Positions 43,823-53,352 of a stretch of DNA of 64,000 nt are shown here, one piece after another. Each line of letters opens with the position of its first letter. Within the stretch, counting starts at the first letter, position 1. The notes beneath the pieces were generated by a model that was given only the letters and a program-made list of their open reading frames with translations, did not search any database and was not told the DNA's origin. The position numbers were made by a program, and so were the translations under genes. This stretch comes from Symbiodinium natans. Lineage: Eukaryota; Sar; Dinophyceae; Suessiales; Symbiodiniaceae. The stretch lies in contig CAJNDS010002582.1 of the NCBI GenBank assembly GCA_905221605.1, forward strand, positions 202,501-266,500, written 5' to 3'.

Positions 43823-44705
43823 GTCGACCCTGATCCGCTTGATCTTCTTGGTTCCCTTGTAAAGTAACCAATTTTTTTTTATAAAAAAAAAGGTGCCCTT
43901 ATTACAATATGGTTTCTGGGCTACAAAGCCTTTAAGAACCCCTGAAGTGCAAAAAGCTCATGGGACAGGAAATGGCATTGGCTGCAAACATCCTCAGCTC
44001 CTCCCGCTCGTGCTTTGCGACTTCATAAACCTTGCATCCATCTACCCTAAGCCCTAAACCCTAAACCCTAAACCCTAAACCCTAAACCCTAAACCCTAAA
44101 CCCTAAACCCTAAACCCTAAACCCTATAAACCCCCAAACCCGTCACACACAGAGAGCCGATGTAAGGAGCGCACCTCGCTCTAAAGTCACGAGCCAACAT
44201 CACCACCCTTAAGAAAAGTAAGCCCTAAGCGGCTTAGGGTTTAGGGTTTAGGGTTTTTAGGGTTTAGGGTTTAGGGTTCAGGGTTTAGGGTTTAGGGTAG
44301 CTTGGGATGCTTCCCCTTATACTAGCAGGGTTTAGGGTTGAGGGCTGAGGGTTGAGGGTTGAGGGTTGGGATGTTCCCCCTTATACTAACAGTCCTTTAT
44401 AGGGAGTATAGTACCCCCACCCCCCCTAGTACCCCTAGTACAAACCCCTATTCGGGACTGTTAGTATGAGGGGGAACATCCCAAGATCTAGCGTTACTGA
44501 ATACACCCATAAGACTTGCGTTCGCAGATCAGGCAGCACAAAACCACAGACTCAAGTGCGGGGTTCAGGGTTTCAGGGTTTAGCGCTGCCAACTTTACAG
44601 TTTTCCAAGACTTTTCCCCCAGAAAGAGTTTCGGGTTTTGGGAGGGTGGGTTTGGGACCGTTTGGGAGTTGCGCCCGTGGCCTTTTTGAGTTTCCATGCT
44701 CCCAG

Positions 44706-44798
44706 ATTGCGCGCCGCGTTCTGGAGCCGTTCGCTGCGACATCGCCGCCGGCGCCCGCAGAGCGCTCAGGGATGTCTTGGCTTTCGAAAGGACCCCAG
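44706..44798 (+). CDS. exon of the 44.7-46.4 kb gene
   Basis: 31 codons, phase 0-0, Pro/Ala-rich. Open stretches continue upstream, so the 5' border may be earlier. Confidence 0.55.
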
Positions 44799-45169
44799 GT
44801 CCATTCGGGGTTGACGAAAATAGGGGGCCCCCTAAATAGTAGGATTCACTTTGAATAAGGTACACCCCCCCCCCCCTCAATTTCGGAAACCCCCCATTGG
44901 GCCCCCCCCCATCTTAACCCTGAACCCCAAATCCTCTTCTAAACCCTCCCTAAGGTTATAGGCTTAAGTCCACATGATGAGCAAACCTTGGCACTCTATC
45001 GTTTTCATACCCGCAATAATGGTATCCGAACTAGTGTTTAGGCTTTAGGGTTTAGGGAATGTTTCACACGGGCTGCAGTTGGTTTGGCCCGAAACCCTAC
45101 AAATCCTGAACTCCGAATAGGCTCAGCCTCATACATTGTCTGTCGCTGCCAGACCTCTGGATGCAGCGG

Positions 45170-45227
<58 letters not shown>

Positions 45228-46442
45228 GAGAGAGAAAGACAAAGAGACAAAGGTCCTTTAGAGGGTTTGTTTTAGGGCTTCCAAGGCGCTTATGGACGGT
45301 AACACCTACCTTCTTGTAGGATACGAGCACGGAAACCCTAGTAGGATTCTTCGGTGACCTACATTACAAAAAGAGTAGGCTCAGGGACCTACAAACCCTC
45401 AAACGCAAGCCGCCCTGCAATGTGTCTTGAGAGTCCGCTAGGCGGGTGGCAAAGCAAACATGCAAGCAGGTGCCTCGAACTACGGAGACGACGGCGCAGA
45501 CTAAGAAGTCCTTCTGGCACCTCATGAATCGAGCCCAGGCACAACTCTTACGGACTGGGTAGGTTGTTTAACCTTTTGGCCTTTTGGGCGAAAAAGAGAC
45601 CTGGTATATTTAAAAGGTTAACCTTTTTGGTGCCTAGGCTAGGGTATTCAGCGCTTAAGGAAGAGGGTCTAGGTGTAGGGGCTCGTGCTGTGTTGGCATG
45701 TCCCAGGCCTTCCATTCGTCGTGCAGACTACTAAAAGATGGTGTTTCCTTTGAGAGGTTGGAGTATGCCACAGAGGTTTGAGGGTGCCCCCCCCCCGCGA
45801 ACCGTATAAGCCCTTGTGAACCCTAAATGAGGCCCCCCATGGTTCCCGTGTAGTTGAACCGAAATGGTCTTGGGCTAGGACTGGGAGTAGGCCCTTTCTT
45901 CCTTTCTTTAGGGTTGGGGTTCCCTTATGATCCCCTTAAACCCCAAAAAGGGTGCCCTTCTATTACTCCCTGGTCTAGTGGGGTTTTGATGAGCCCGACG
46001 CCCCGGAATCCACGGCGCGTTCAGAGGCAACTTGGGGTCGAGGGCTTGGTGTAGGGCCTATCGAGTCGAAAGTTCTTTAGAGTGAGTGCCTATCCAAGCC
46101 AACAAGGGTTTTTAGGGCTTAGGAAAACTTTTGCAAACAGGGTTGATGAAAACACTCAACCGCTGAATTCGCTGAATATCCTGGCACTCCTCAGACTTCC
46201 GGCCCGAAACCTTAAACCCTGAATTCTTAGCCCTGAAAGAGGTCGAAATGTCAAGAAAGCGAGCTTCGTCGGCTCTTTGCTTTTTTTGGGGCGACAGGGT
46301 GCAGGCGGAACAAGGTGGAACAAGGTTCGAGATTCACAAAACGGTTCTCGATGCAACGACAGTCCCCTTCGTCAAACGCAGAGGTTGGATAGATGTGATG
46401 AATGGCAACGTGTCCTGCGAAATACTATGTGCCTTAACGTGA
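44706..46442 (+). CDS. 3' end of a gene, three exons
   Basis: Exons 44706-44798 (acceptor tgctcccag|ATT, IARRVLEPFAATSPPAPAER SGMSWLSKGPQ, donor CAG|gtccat), 45500-45558 (acceptor gcgcag|ACT, TKKSFWHLMNRAQAQLLRT, donor GG|gtaggt, which is the start of an H element) and 46298-46442 (acceptor gcgacag|G, VQAEQGGTRFEIHKTVLDAT TVPFVKRRGWIDVMNGNVSC EILCALT, TGA). All phases agree. Possible exon upstream at 44509-44544. Function unknown. Confidence 0.55.
45172..45240. repeat. GA microsatellite
   Basis: About 33 GA units with two C interruptions. Other GA runs at 32217-32268 and 32868-32889. Confidence 0.95.
45500..45558 (+). CDS. exon of the 44.7-46.4 kb gene
   Basis: TKKSFWHLMNRAQAQLLRT; a basic helix. 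The next intron begins with an H hairpin at the donor itself. Confidence 0.55.
45559..45661. mobile_element. H-family element starting at a splice donor
   Basis: gtaggttgtttaaccttttg ... aaaggttaacctttttggtgcct, ending cagcgcttaag. Second copy 35638-35735. The first GT is the donor of exon 45500-45558. Confidence 0.65.
46298..46442 (+). CDS. terminal exon, 47 codons
   Basis: Long for this window; ends in TGA at 46440-46442. Balanced composition. Confidence 0.58.
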
Positions 46443-46561
46443 TGTAGGAATTTGCTCATCACATGAAGCAGGGTTTATATTACTGTTCTTGGTGACTGTA
46501 TATAAGGTTTCCTTTTTAATATTGGCGAGTGCATATGCTGTATTATATATGTATATATATA

Positions 46562-46567
46562 TATCTC

Positions 46568-46636
<69 letters not shown>

Positions 46637-46638
46637 AT
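46562..46638. repeat. ATCT microsatellite
   Basis: About 18 perfect tetramers flanked by TA repeats. Confidence 0.95.
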
Positions 46639-47077
46639 ATTGGGTGTCCTTTTGGGGATGCAAGAAATATAGACCCTACTTTCACATCTTCAGAAGTGGC
46701 TGCGTGGGTCTCAGCATGAGAAGTTTAGGTTCTTGCGGCCGAGTAGATGTGCATGATGAAGAGGAGCTTGGAAGCCCAGTGGTACCCTGTACCCGTTTTT
46801 GGGTCTTGGGCTCCCTTTCCCTAAACCCTAAACCCTAAACCCTAAACCCTAAACCCTAAACCCTAAACCCTAAACCCTTGAAGCAAACAACCCCAAGAAA
46901 GGTGCCCTTGTTATAAGGATGTTCCGGGGGTGGAGTGGAAGCCCTTGAAGGTGGCAATGCCGGGAAAAGTTGACCCCGTCCCTGAACCCCAAAACCCCAA
47001 AAGCCGCAAGCCTAAACCCTAAACCCCAAACCCTAAACCCTAAACCCTAAACGGCTGTAAAGCCGAAGTGTCCACAG

Positions 47078-49626
47078 GCGCGGCAGGTGTACCAGCCCAA
47101 TGGCCCGGAAGGCGCGGGCGAATGTTGGGGAGACAGTCCAGGGCTGCTCCCCAAGGTGGTGGATGCAGTGTTGAGGGTTCAAAAACTAAACCTTGCTAGG
47201 TCTTTGGGACATTTCATATTGTTCCTTTATTGGGTTGATGAGAGGATAATATTTAGGAATGTCTTTCAGAGGGTCTTCAGGGCCATCCATCCTGGAGACG
47301 TTTCGGGTTTACGGTGGTTTGGCTTCTTTGCATGAGCATGGGCTTGGTCGGCAGTTTCAGCCTCCAGAAGGCAAAAAAACACCTCCATCCTCACCAAGCC
47401 TTCAGAGCTTAAACAACCCTCGCGTTTTTAACTAAAGTAGCAACTGCCTAAACATCTGCAACCTGAAGCTGAACCCCTTTTGAGCCTGCCCCCCCCCCCC
47501 CCCCCCCCAGTCATACACTCATACCCCCATACGCAACGCAGTGCCTTTCCCTGAACATCACCTGAACTCTTGCAAGCCCCCGATGCCTTGGGAAGGAGGC
47601 GAGGACGACATTTTCGGCGCCCACCAGCTCACACAGGCTGCATTGCGGTGTAGAGTTGTACCAGGGTGGGCTATGATACCCTATAACCCCTTAGAAAGGC
47701 CCTTTACAGGGCCGGTTTATGGGGATTACTAGGAGGTTCAGGGTACTTATTAACCCAATAATAGCTGTACGTATAACTTATAACCCAATTATACCCATAT
47801 TCGGGCACTTAAGGGGCTTATCAGCGGGTTATAAGTACAGTTATAATTGGTTGATAAGTATACCATGAACCTCCAAGTCTAAGGCCTCATAGCTCATCCT
47901 GTTAGTCATCCGAATCTTTCAGGTACATAGATCATGCGCGTTGCATGTTGGTGATGTATCTGTGTGTGTGTGTGTGCGTGCGCATGAACGTTGACTTTTG
48001 CTGAACCGTACGTATACGCTTGTTTCGGCACAGCCTTCCTGAGCGTGGGCTTGCTCACTGCCAGCCAGCATGGCTACGGGCTCACAAGGAAGGGGGTGTA
48101 CTTGGAGCTTATAAACCAATGATAGCTGTACTTCTAAGCCACTTATAAGCCCCATAAGTGCCTTTTTTCTGGTTATAGTTGGGTTATAAGTACTGCCTTC
48201 TTGAGTATGTGTGCCACACGCGCGAATGCTCCAGCCTCGCTACTGATGTGAGGCTGAGTCTTCAGTACAGTTATGCTTGGGTCAAAAAGGTACCCTGAAC
48301 CTCCAAGTGCCCAGAACCCAGAACCCGGCAACGTGAAACTGCTTAGAGGCTCCAGTACCCCCTCGACAAGGGAGGGCAACAACCAAACACAACTACACGT
48401 ACTTTCTCCAAACCCAAACTTTGCATACTGATCTTGGTGGTTCATTGTTTGGTAGTCCGGCGTTTCGCATGGGAGAGTTCTTTTCGTAGCTAGAGACATC
48501 AGTAAAGAGGCAGCCACGAGTTCTTCGGATGCAAACCTCCGTTCCCGGCCGAATGCTTTGTGCAGCCAATTGCCCGGGCGGCAACAAAACCGAACACGAA
48601 AGCTAAACAATGCACTGATTTCAACACCCTTCACTAAACCCTAAACCCTGAACCCTACATAAACTCTAAACCCTAAACCCACAAAGCCTTCAACGCCGGG
48701 CAACAGAACGAAAATAGGCAACAACGACCTGAAAAGCATCCGAGCGTCGAGGCATGGAACCAGGCAGCCACCCTTGGCACGTCGCTCACGACACAGGCGG
48801 AGCGCAAAAACAGCCATGTATATGTATATATATATATATATGTACGTATGTATACACCGCATAAATAAATAAATATATATATATATACATATATACACTA
48901 TCTCTCTATGTATATCTTTATACACATAATGAATGAATGTCTTCTGTTCGTGTATGTCAATATGGAGGGTGTAAAGATTTCGGGTGTTTGGAGCTTTGGG
49001 GCTTTTGGGGGGGGGGGGGGGGGGGGGGGCTTTAGGGTTTCAGGGTTTTCGGGCCGGGGTTCAAAGTTTAGTGTGTTAGGGTGAGATTTGGGAGTTGCAT
49101 TTGGAGTTTGGGAGATTCGGCCAGTGCCCCAACGAAGTGTTGCTATGAGACAGAGTGCCTGATCACTGGTGAGCACGTCTTCTCTGAACTTAAAAATTCC
49201 ACATCCTGAAATGTTCCCCTGATTTAACAGTCAGTCCTTGACAGGGATTATAAGGGGAGGTACTATAATCACCATTAAGGACTGTTAGTATGAGGGGGCC
49301 AGCCCGAGAACCCCATGTCCCACAAATTGGCTGACGTCATTGTGCGCCGCTAGGTTTGTGAACCTGGGCCTTAATCAGAGGTGCTTAGACCCCTTCCCTG
49401 TTTAGGGTTTAGGGCTTAGAGTTTAGGGTTTTCCAGGCGCGCTTGGACAAGCCTTTGCAAAAGAACAAGTTTAGGGTGTTTTCGTGTCCGGTTGTTAGCT
49501 GACAAGGAGCCTTGGCAATTACCAATCTATTGTCCTTTATCGCGAAAGCTGGCGTAGCCAGGCGTGAGTTTAGTCGCTACTTTGCAGGAGGGCGGGTCCG
49601 AGCCCCTCAACTTGAATCAATTCTGA
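47078..49626 (+). CDS. six-exon gene 3' part, unknown protein
   Basis: Exons 47078-47155 (ARQVYQPNGPEGAGECWGDS PGLLPK), 47355-47423 (FQPPEGKKTPPSSPSLQSLN NPR), 47511-47665 (SYTHTPIRNAVPFPEHHLNS ...GAHQLTQAALRCRVVP), 49125-49168 (APTKCCYETECLIT, donor G|gtgagc), 49437-49468 (ALGQAFAKEQ, donor gtttaggg) and 49588-49626 (EGGSEPLNLNQF, TGA). All five junctions keep phase with GT-AG borders. The poly-C run at 47489-47508 is the pyrimidine tract of exon 3. The third intron carries two A hairpins and possible - strand coding. Pro/Ser-rich, cysteine pair in exon 4; no family recognised. The first codon is not seen. Confidence 0.55.
47196..47291. mobile_element. N-family element
   Basis: ctaggtctttgggacatttc ... 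gaatgtctttcagagggtct tcagggccatcc. Other copies 16367-16451, 22571-22657, 11805-11872 and fragment 4462-4496. Confidence 0.62.
47511..47665 (+). CDS. 155-nt exon of the 47-49.6 kb gene
   Basis: Longest exon of this gene. Preceded by about 20 C then ag. Acidic patch EGGEDDIFGAHQL. Donor GG|gtgggc. Confidence 0.58.
47727..47878. mobile_element. A-family element, well preserved copy
   Basis: Both termini and the internal palindrome are intact; preceded and followed by AGT/ACT. Confidence 0.8.
48099..48308. mobile_element. A-family element interrupted by an insertion
   Basis: The two halves are normal, but about 80 bp of unrelated sequence (around 48197-48268) sits before the right arm. Confidence 0.65.
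48173..48815 (-). CDS. possible two-exon - strand gene inside an intron
   Basis: Reading leftward: ATG at 48815 (MAVFALRLCRERRAKGGCLV then a hydrophobic LFRSLLPIFVLLPG), a GT donor after GGC TTT near 48683, a roughly 50-nt heptamer intron, then from about 48632 a 150-codon frame (GVEISALFSFRVRFCCRPGN ...) running to 48173. It overlaps an A element at its far end and sits inside an intron of the + strand model, so one of the two may be wrong. Confidence 0.3.
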
Positions 49627-49861
49627 CGACGAAGTGTCAAAATTGATAGTAGCTTCTTAGTATCGAAAAAATGGGAGTCAGGACTGATAGCATGCAATAA
49701 TAGCTTATGCTGTTCTCATGGTTTTCGAGGTCTCTATGAGCTTTTTTGGGGGCTTAGCCTGCTTAGCTCCTGAAGTTGATTGTTCGAGAGGCGAGGAGGG
49801 CGGGAATGGAGGATTGGGCACCGTTTAGGGTTTAGGGTTTAGGGTTTAGGGTTTCGGAAGA

Positions 49862-50135
49862 GAAAGAGACAGGGAGGGCTGTGGCAATCCCGGCGCACCT
49901 AGCGCGCGGAGGTTCAGGGGCTTCTGCCCTGTCCTCCAAGCCCCGCCGAAGCAGAACAAGAAGTTTAAGAGGTGCGTATCAAGAAGCTGGGACAATCTGC
50001 AATGCACCAGCCCGGGACGTCCTAGTCGTAACTCAGGCTTCGAGAGACATTGAGCCAGGAGGTATTATCTGGACATGGGTTTGGCCCAACTGTGCTGTAG
50101 CGCGGATGGAGGGAGGGAGAAAAATAGCTAAATAG
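49862..50135 (+). CDS. open frame, 84-90 codons, unknown protein
   Basis: Follows acceptor aagagacag|. Contains [20 protein letters not shown] and [25 protein letters not shown], ending TAG at 50133. A GT donor at 49970 (AGAG|gtgcgt) would split it. Just downstream are TA microsatellites. Confidence 0.4.
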
Positions 50136-50300
50136 ATATATACATATAAATACATATATATATATATGTTTCCATACATATATATATAATTACAAGTACA
50201 TATATATATATATATGTATATACATATATATATATATATGTACATGTATGCATTTTTGTTTTTAACTAATTCGTTCATTTATTTATTTATTTATTTATAT
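50136..50300. repeat. TA-rich microsatellites and TTTA run
   Basis: Several (TA)n blocks (50155-50240) then (TTTA)5 at 50278-50298. Similar TA blocks at 20618-20706, 28699-28765, 33510-33522, 48822-48900. Confidence 0.9.
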
Positions 50301-50946
50301 TAGCATGACTGGCTCAGCTTTCGCAAGCCTCGGCTTGGTAGACCCTAGACGATGTCATATAAACTATACCCATTCGGGGATGGGCTATTAGGCCTTAAAA
50401 TCCCGATAATGAACACCTATAAATGGCCTTTCAGGGATTATAGGCATAACGAACCTTACAAAGGGCCTTTAAGGGATTACAGGCATAATGAACCCTTCAA
50501 GGGCCTTTTAAGGGATTTTTGAGTGTAATAGCCCAACGAGTGTGCTCATGATGGTCTAAGGCGGGAGAGAGAAATGGGGGTTTCCGAAATTAGGGGGCAC
50601 CTTATATCTGGGTCCTTATGTTAAGGGGATCCTACTACTATGGGGTCTATATTAGAGTCCCCTACTTTCGTAAGCCCTCAAATTCGCGACGCTAGGATTG
50701 GTGTCGGGTTGATGCATGCATCGCGCCGCGCGGCGCCAAGATCATGCAGCATTCTATAGGCCCTACAAACCCTGAAGGACCCGACGTCCTTCTCAAAATG
50801 ATGAGGATGTCTTGGGATGGTCCCCCCTTACACTGACAGCCCTTAGTCAAGGATTCTAATAGGGGGTACTGTTGTCCCGATTAAGGAGCTGTTAGTATAG
50901 GGGGGAACATCCCAAAGAGGATGCCTTAACCACAACCACTGCCACC

Positions 50947-51616
50947 ATGAAGACAAAGGCTAGCCAAGGCGAGCCCACGATCCCACGATGCAAGCGCCTT
51001 CGATCAGATGCTTCCCAGAAGCCGCTCACGTCTTTCCCATGTGGCTAAGGCTACACCCTAAAGCCTAAACCCTAAACCCTAACCCCTTAACCCTAAACCC
51101 TAAACCCTGAACCCTAAACCCTAAACCCTAACCAAAAAAAAAGAAAAAAACTCCTGAACCCACCCACACCTGAACCTCGCACTCGCAGCATGCCCTGCCC
51201 ATGTGAGCTTCTGTCTTAACCCTCAGCTGTTTGGCAACTCAACACCTCGCAGGCTTGGGGACGACTGCTTCAGGAGACTTTCCGCCACCTGGCCTGGCAA
51301 GCATGTATGTAGGGTTTAGCGGGGGTTCAGGGTGCAGGATTTAGGAAAGCTCAGTAGCTGAATGTGTACAGTTCACACTTTTTTGGGACATTATCGTCCC
51401 CTACAGAACTGACTGTGTACCCTTTTTAGGGGCTTATGAATTCAACGACTAAGAAATGGGATGGAAGACAACTTGGTTCGAATATACTGGTACCGTGCTC
51501 AAGACGCTAGCTTTTTAAACTGGCCAAGCAGGGGTGGGCAGAAGAAGCCGGACTGGGGCCACAGCAACACCTCTTTGTACAGTGAAGGATGGACACTTTG
51601 GTTGAGAGTTAAGTAA
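50947..51616 (+). CDS. short complete gene, three exons, unknown protein
   Basis: ATG at 50947 in an ideal context (gccaccATGA). Exon 1 50947-51043 MKTKASQGEPTIPRCKRLRS DASQKPLTSFPC plus G, with GC donor G|gctaag. Exon 2 51189-51304 (acceptor actcgcag|CA) CPAHVSFCLNPQLFGNSTPR RLGDDCFRRLSATWPGKH, donor CAT|gtatgt. Exon 3 51542-51616 (acceptor gggcag|AAG) KKPDWGHSNTSLYSEGWTLW LRVK, TAA. Phases agree. Intron 1 is a CCCTAAA array; intron 2 holds an I hairpin. About 95 residues, basic and Cys-containing. The frame is open again after the stop (to about 51800). Confidence 0.6.
51349..51455. mobile_element. I-family hairpin element
   Basis: CTCAGTAGCTGAATGTGTAC ... with right arm aactgactgtgtaccctttt and ending caacgactaag. 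Second copy 30909-31013. Both copies fold as gtacac.../...gtgtac arms. Lies in intron 2 of the 50.9-51.6 kb gene. Confidence 0.7.
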
Positions 51617-51946
51617 CAATTCCGGCCCCTCAGTTTCTTGCAACTACGAAATCCAAGCTCTCATTTGTTTGTTTCTTACTTTGGGCCGGGGAGTGATTTG
51701 AGCTGCCAAACGGGAGGTTCAGAGGCCAATGATTCAAAATTCAAACAGCCTGCTACAGATTTGCCCCTTCCCGCCCCTCTCAGCACCCACAAAAATCCAC
51801 CCATAAACCCTAAACCCTAGAAACCCCAAAACCCTTTTGTGACTGTAGCGAGAAAGTACACCCGCCATCGAAGGTCGCATTGCCGGCAGCGCAGGCAAAC
51901 AGCAACCCTAAACCCTAAACCCTAAACCCTAAGCCCTAAACCCTAA

Positions 51947-51968
51947 ACCGTAGCCATTTTGGCTCAAG
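51947..51968 (+). other. relict dinoflagellate spliced leader
   Basis: 22 nt: A followed by CCGTAGCCATTTTGGCTCAA and a final G, a perfect match to the dinoflagellate leader (D-CCGUAGCCAUUUUGGCUCAAG). It is normally added to mRNA 5' ends by trans-splicing, so a genomic copy just upstream of a start codon marks DNA made from a processed transcript. Confidence 0.92.
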
Positions 51969-52014
51969 CACACCAGTCCTCCCGTCTAGCTCAAGACCTC
52001 ACTCGTCATCTGTC

Positions 52015-53352
52015 ATGGCTGCAGCCGCCGGCCCGGCCGATTTGGAAGCGGCAGCAAAGTTGGCCAGCGAACAGGCGGCAGGGAGTGAAGACAGCAAACC
52101 CAAGCCTGAGGACCTAGCGACACTGGTCGAGGAGGAGAAGCGCAAGCAGGCTCAAGCGGAGGCCGACCGCCAGGAGGCGGAAAAGAATTTGCTGTCAGTC
52201 GTCAAGGCAGCAGACAAGCAGGTGGGATGGCTCGCATCGATGTCTGGCGTGGTGGAGCGTCGCATTATGGGAGTGAGTGCAGCCTCTGCGGCTGTAGACA
52301 CAGTCCTGAACTATGTCGACTGGCATGTGCAGGTTGTTACCAATGTGGAACCTATGGCCACGAAAAATCCAACCTTCACTTTCGATGTGATCGAAGTACC
52401 TACCGGCACGCCAATTGACCAGGACACAGTACGGCAGCTCATCCGTCGCGACCAGGCACCAACGCTCCAGCAGTCAGCGGTTTTAGTCCGGAATGCAGCC
52501 CTTGGATATGGTGAGGCTGGCAGGGGCTCCAACTTCATGGCACTCGCAGGCTACGCAGTAGCCCTTGCCTCTGATGCCAACAGTGGTCAGCTTTACTTCC
52601 CAACCGCCCTCACTCGTGTATGGCTGGTGCAAGCCAACTATCCAGCATACGCTACTGACGTGCGTCGGTGGAGGAATAGTTTGTACTCGCCTGGGCTTGA
52701 TCATTGGATGGCAGCCTCTCTTTCACAGCACCCGGATGCAAAAGTGCTCTTCCCAGCTCCCTGGCTTGATGTGCCCCAAGCGGCGTTTACGTTGCGACGT
52801 GCTGTTGCCTGGGTTTGGGTCATGACACTGGCCGGTTCAGTGGATTCAGCATTCATTGGGGCATGGCAGGGATGGTCTACTCATGTTCTGAACAGGGATG
52901 GCAGTCCTCGTCGAGTCCGCCCATTTCCGTTCGCGATGCCCAGATCAACTGACTTCCAGTGGGTTGCTGAAACTCTCCATCAATTGGGATCCACGCTTCA
53001 GAACACATCCATCTCCCACTTGGTGTTCACTGAGTTCAATGCGAACCCTCAAGGCGGCAGGTATCTCACACCGATGCGCAGAACTCTGATGGACACGTGG
53101 GAGAACAATTCTCAGTTTTGGGATTTGAAGCAGCTCATTGACACTTTCGAGGACAAACAAGGGGCCAAATGTCGCGAGTGGGTTTTGGAATTCTGGGGAC
53201 AGTTCCATGATCTGCTGGACGCGGCGTGGTTCAATGGCGAGGATCCTGACTGGATGGAGGTCAAAGATTTGGCGGTCCAGGTATCCAACATCTGCAGGCC
53301 CATGGAAGGGACTCATCCCAGCTTCGATACAGCTAGCCTTTCTGGGCAATGA
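52015..53352 (+). CDS. 445-codon frame, 5' part of the retrocopied gene
   Basis: Uninterrupted ATG-to-TGA frame, start context gtcATGG. The last ten or so codons (TASLSGQ) are after the first frame change and are not ancestral sequence. Confidence 0.65.
   Translation: MAAAAGPADLEAAAKLASEQAAGSEDSKPKPEDLATLVEEEKRKQAQAEADRQEAEKNLLSVVKAADKQVGWLASMSGVVERRIMGVSAASAAVDTVLNYVDWHVQVVTNVEPMATKNPTFTFDVIEVPTGTPIDQDTVRQLIRRDQAPTLQQSAVLVRNAALGYGEAGRGSNFMALAGYAVALASDANSGQLYFPTALTRVWLVQANYPAYATDVRRWRNSLYSPGLDHWMAASLSQHPDAKVLFPAPWLDVPQAAFTLRRAVAWVWVMTLAGSVDSAFIGAWQGWSTHVLNRDGSPRRVRPFPFAMPRSTDFQWVAETLHQLGSTLQNTSISHLVFTEFNANPQGGRYLTPMRRTLMDTWENNSQFWDLKQLIDTFEDKQGAKCREWVLEFWGQFHDLLDAAWFNGEDPDWMEVKDLAVQVSNICRPMEGTHPSFDTASLSGQ

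Noticed and set aside
45038-45330. Frames rich in Arg-Glu or Ser-Leu, also at 32086-32421 and 32715-33069
   Set aside because: They read through GA/CT microsatellites.
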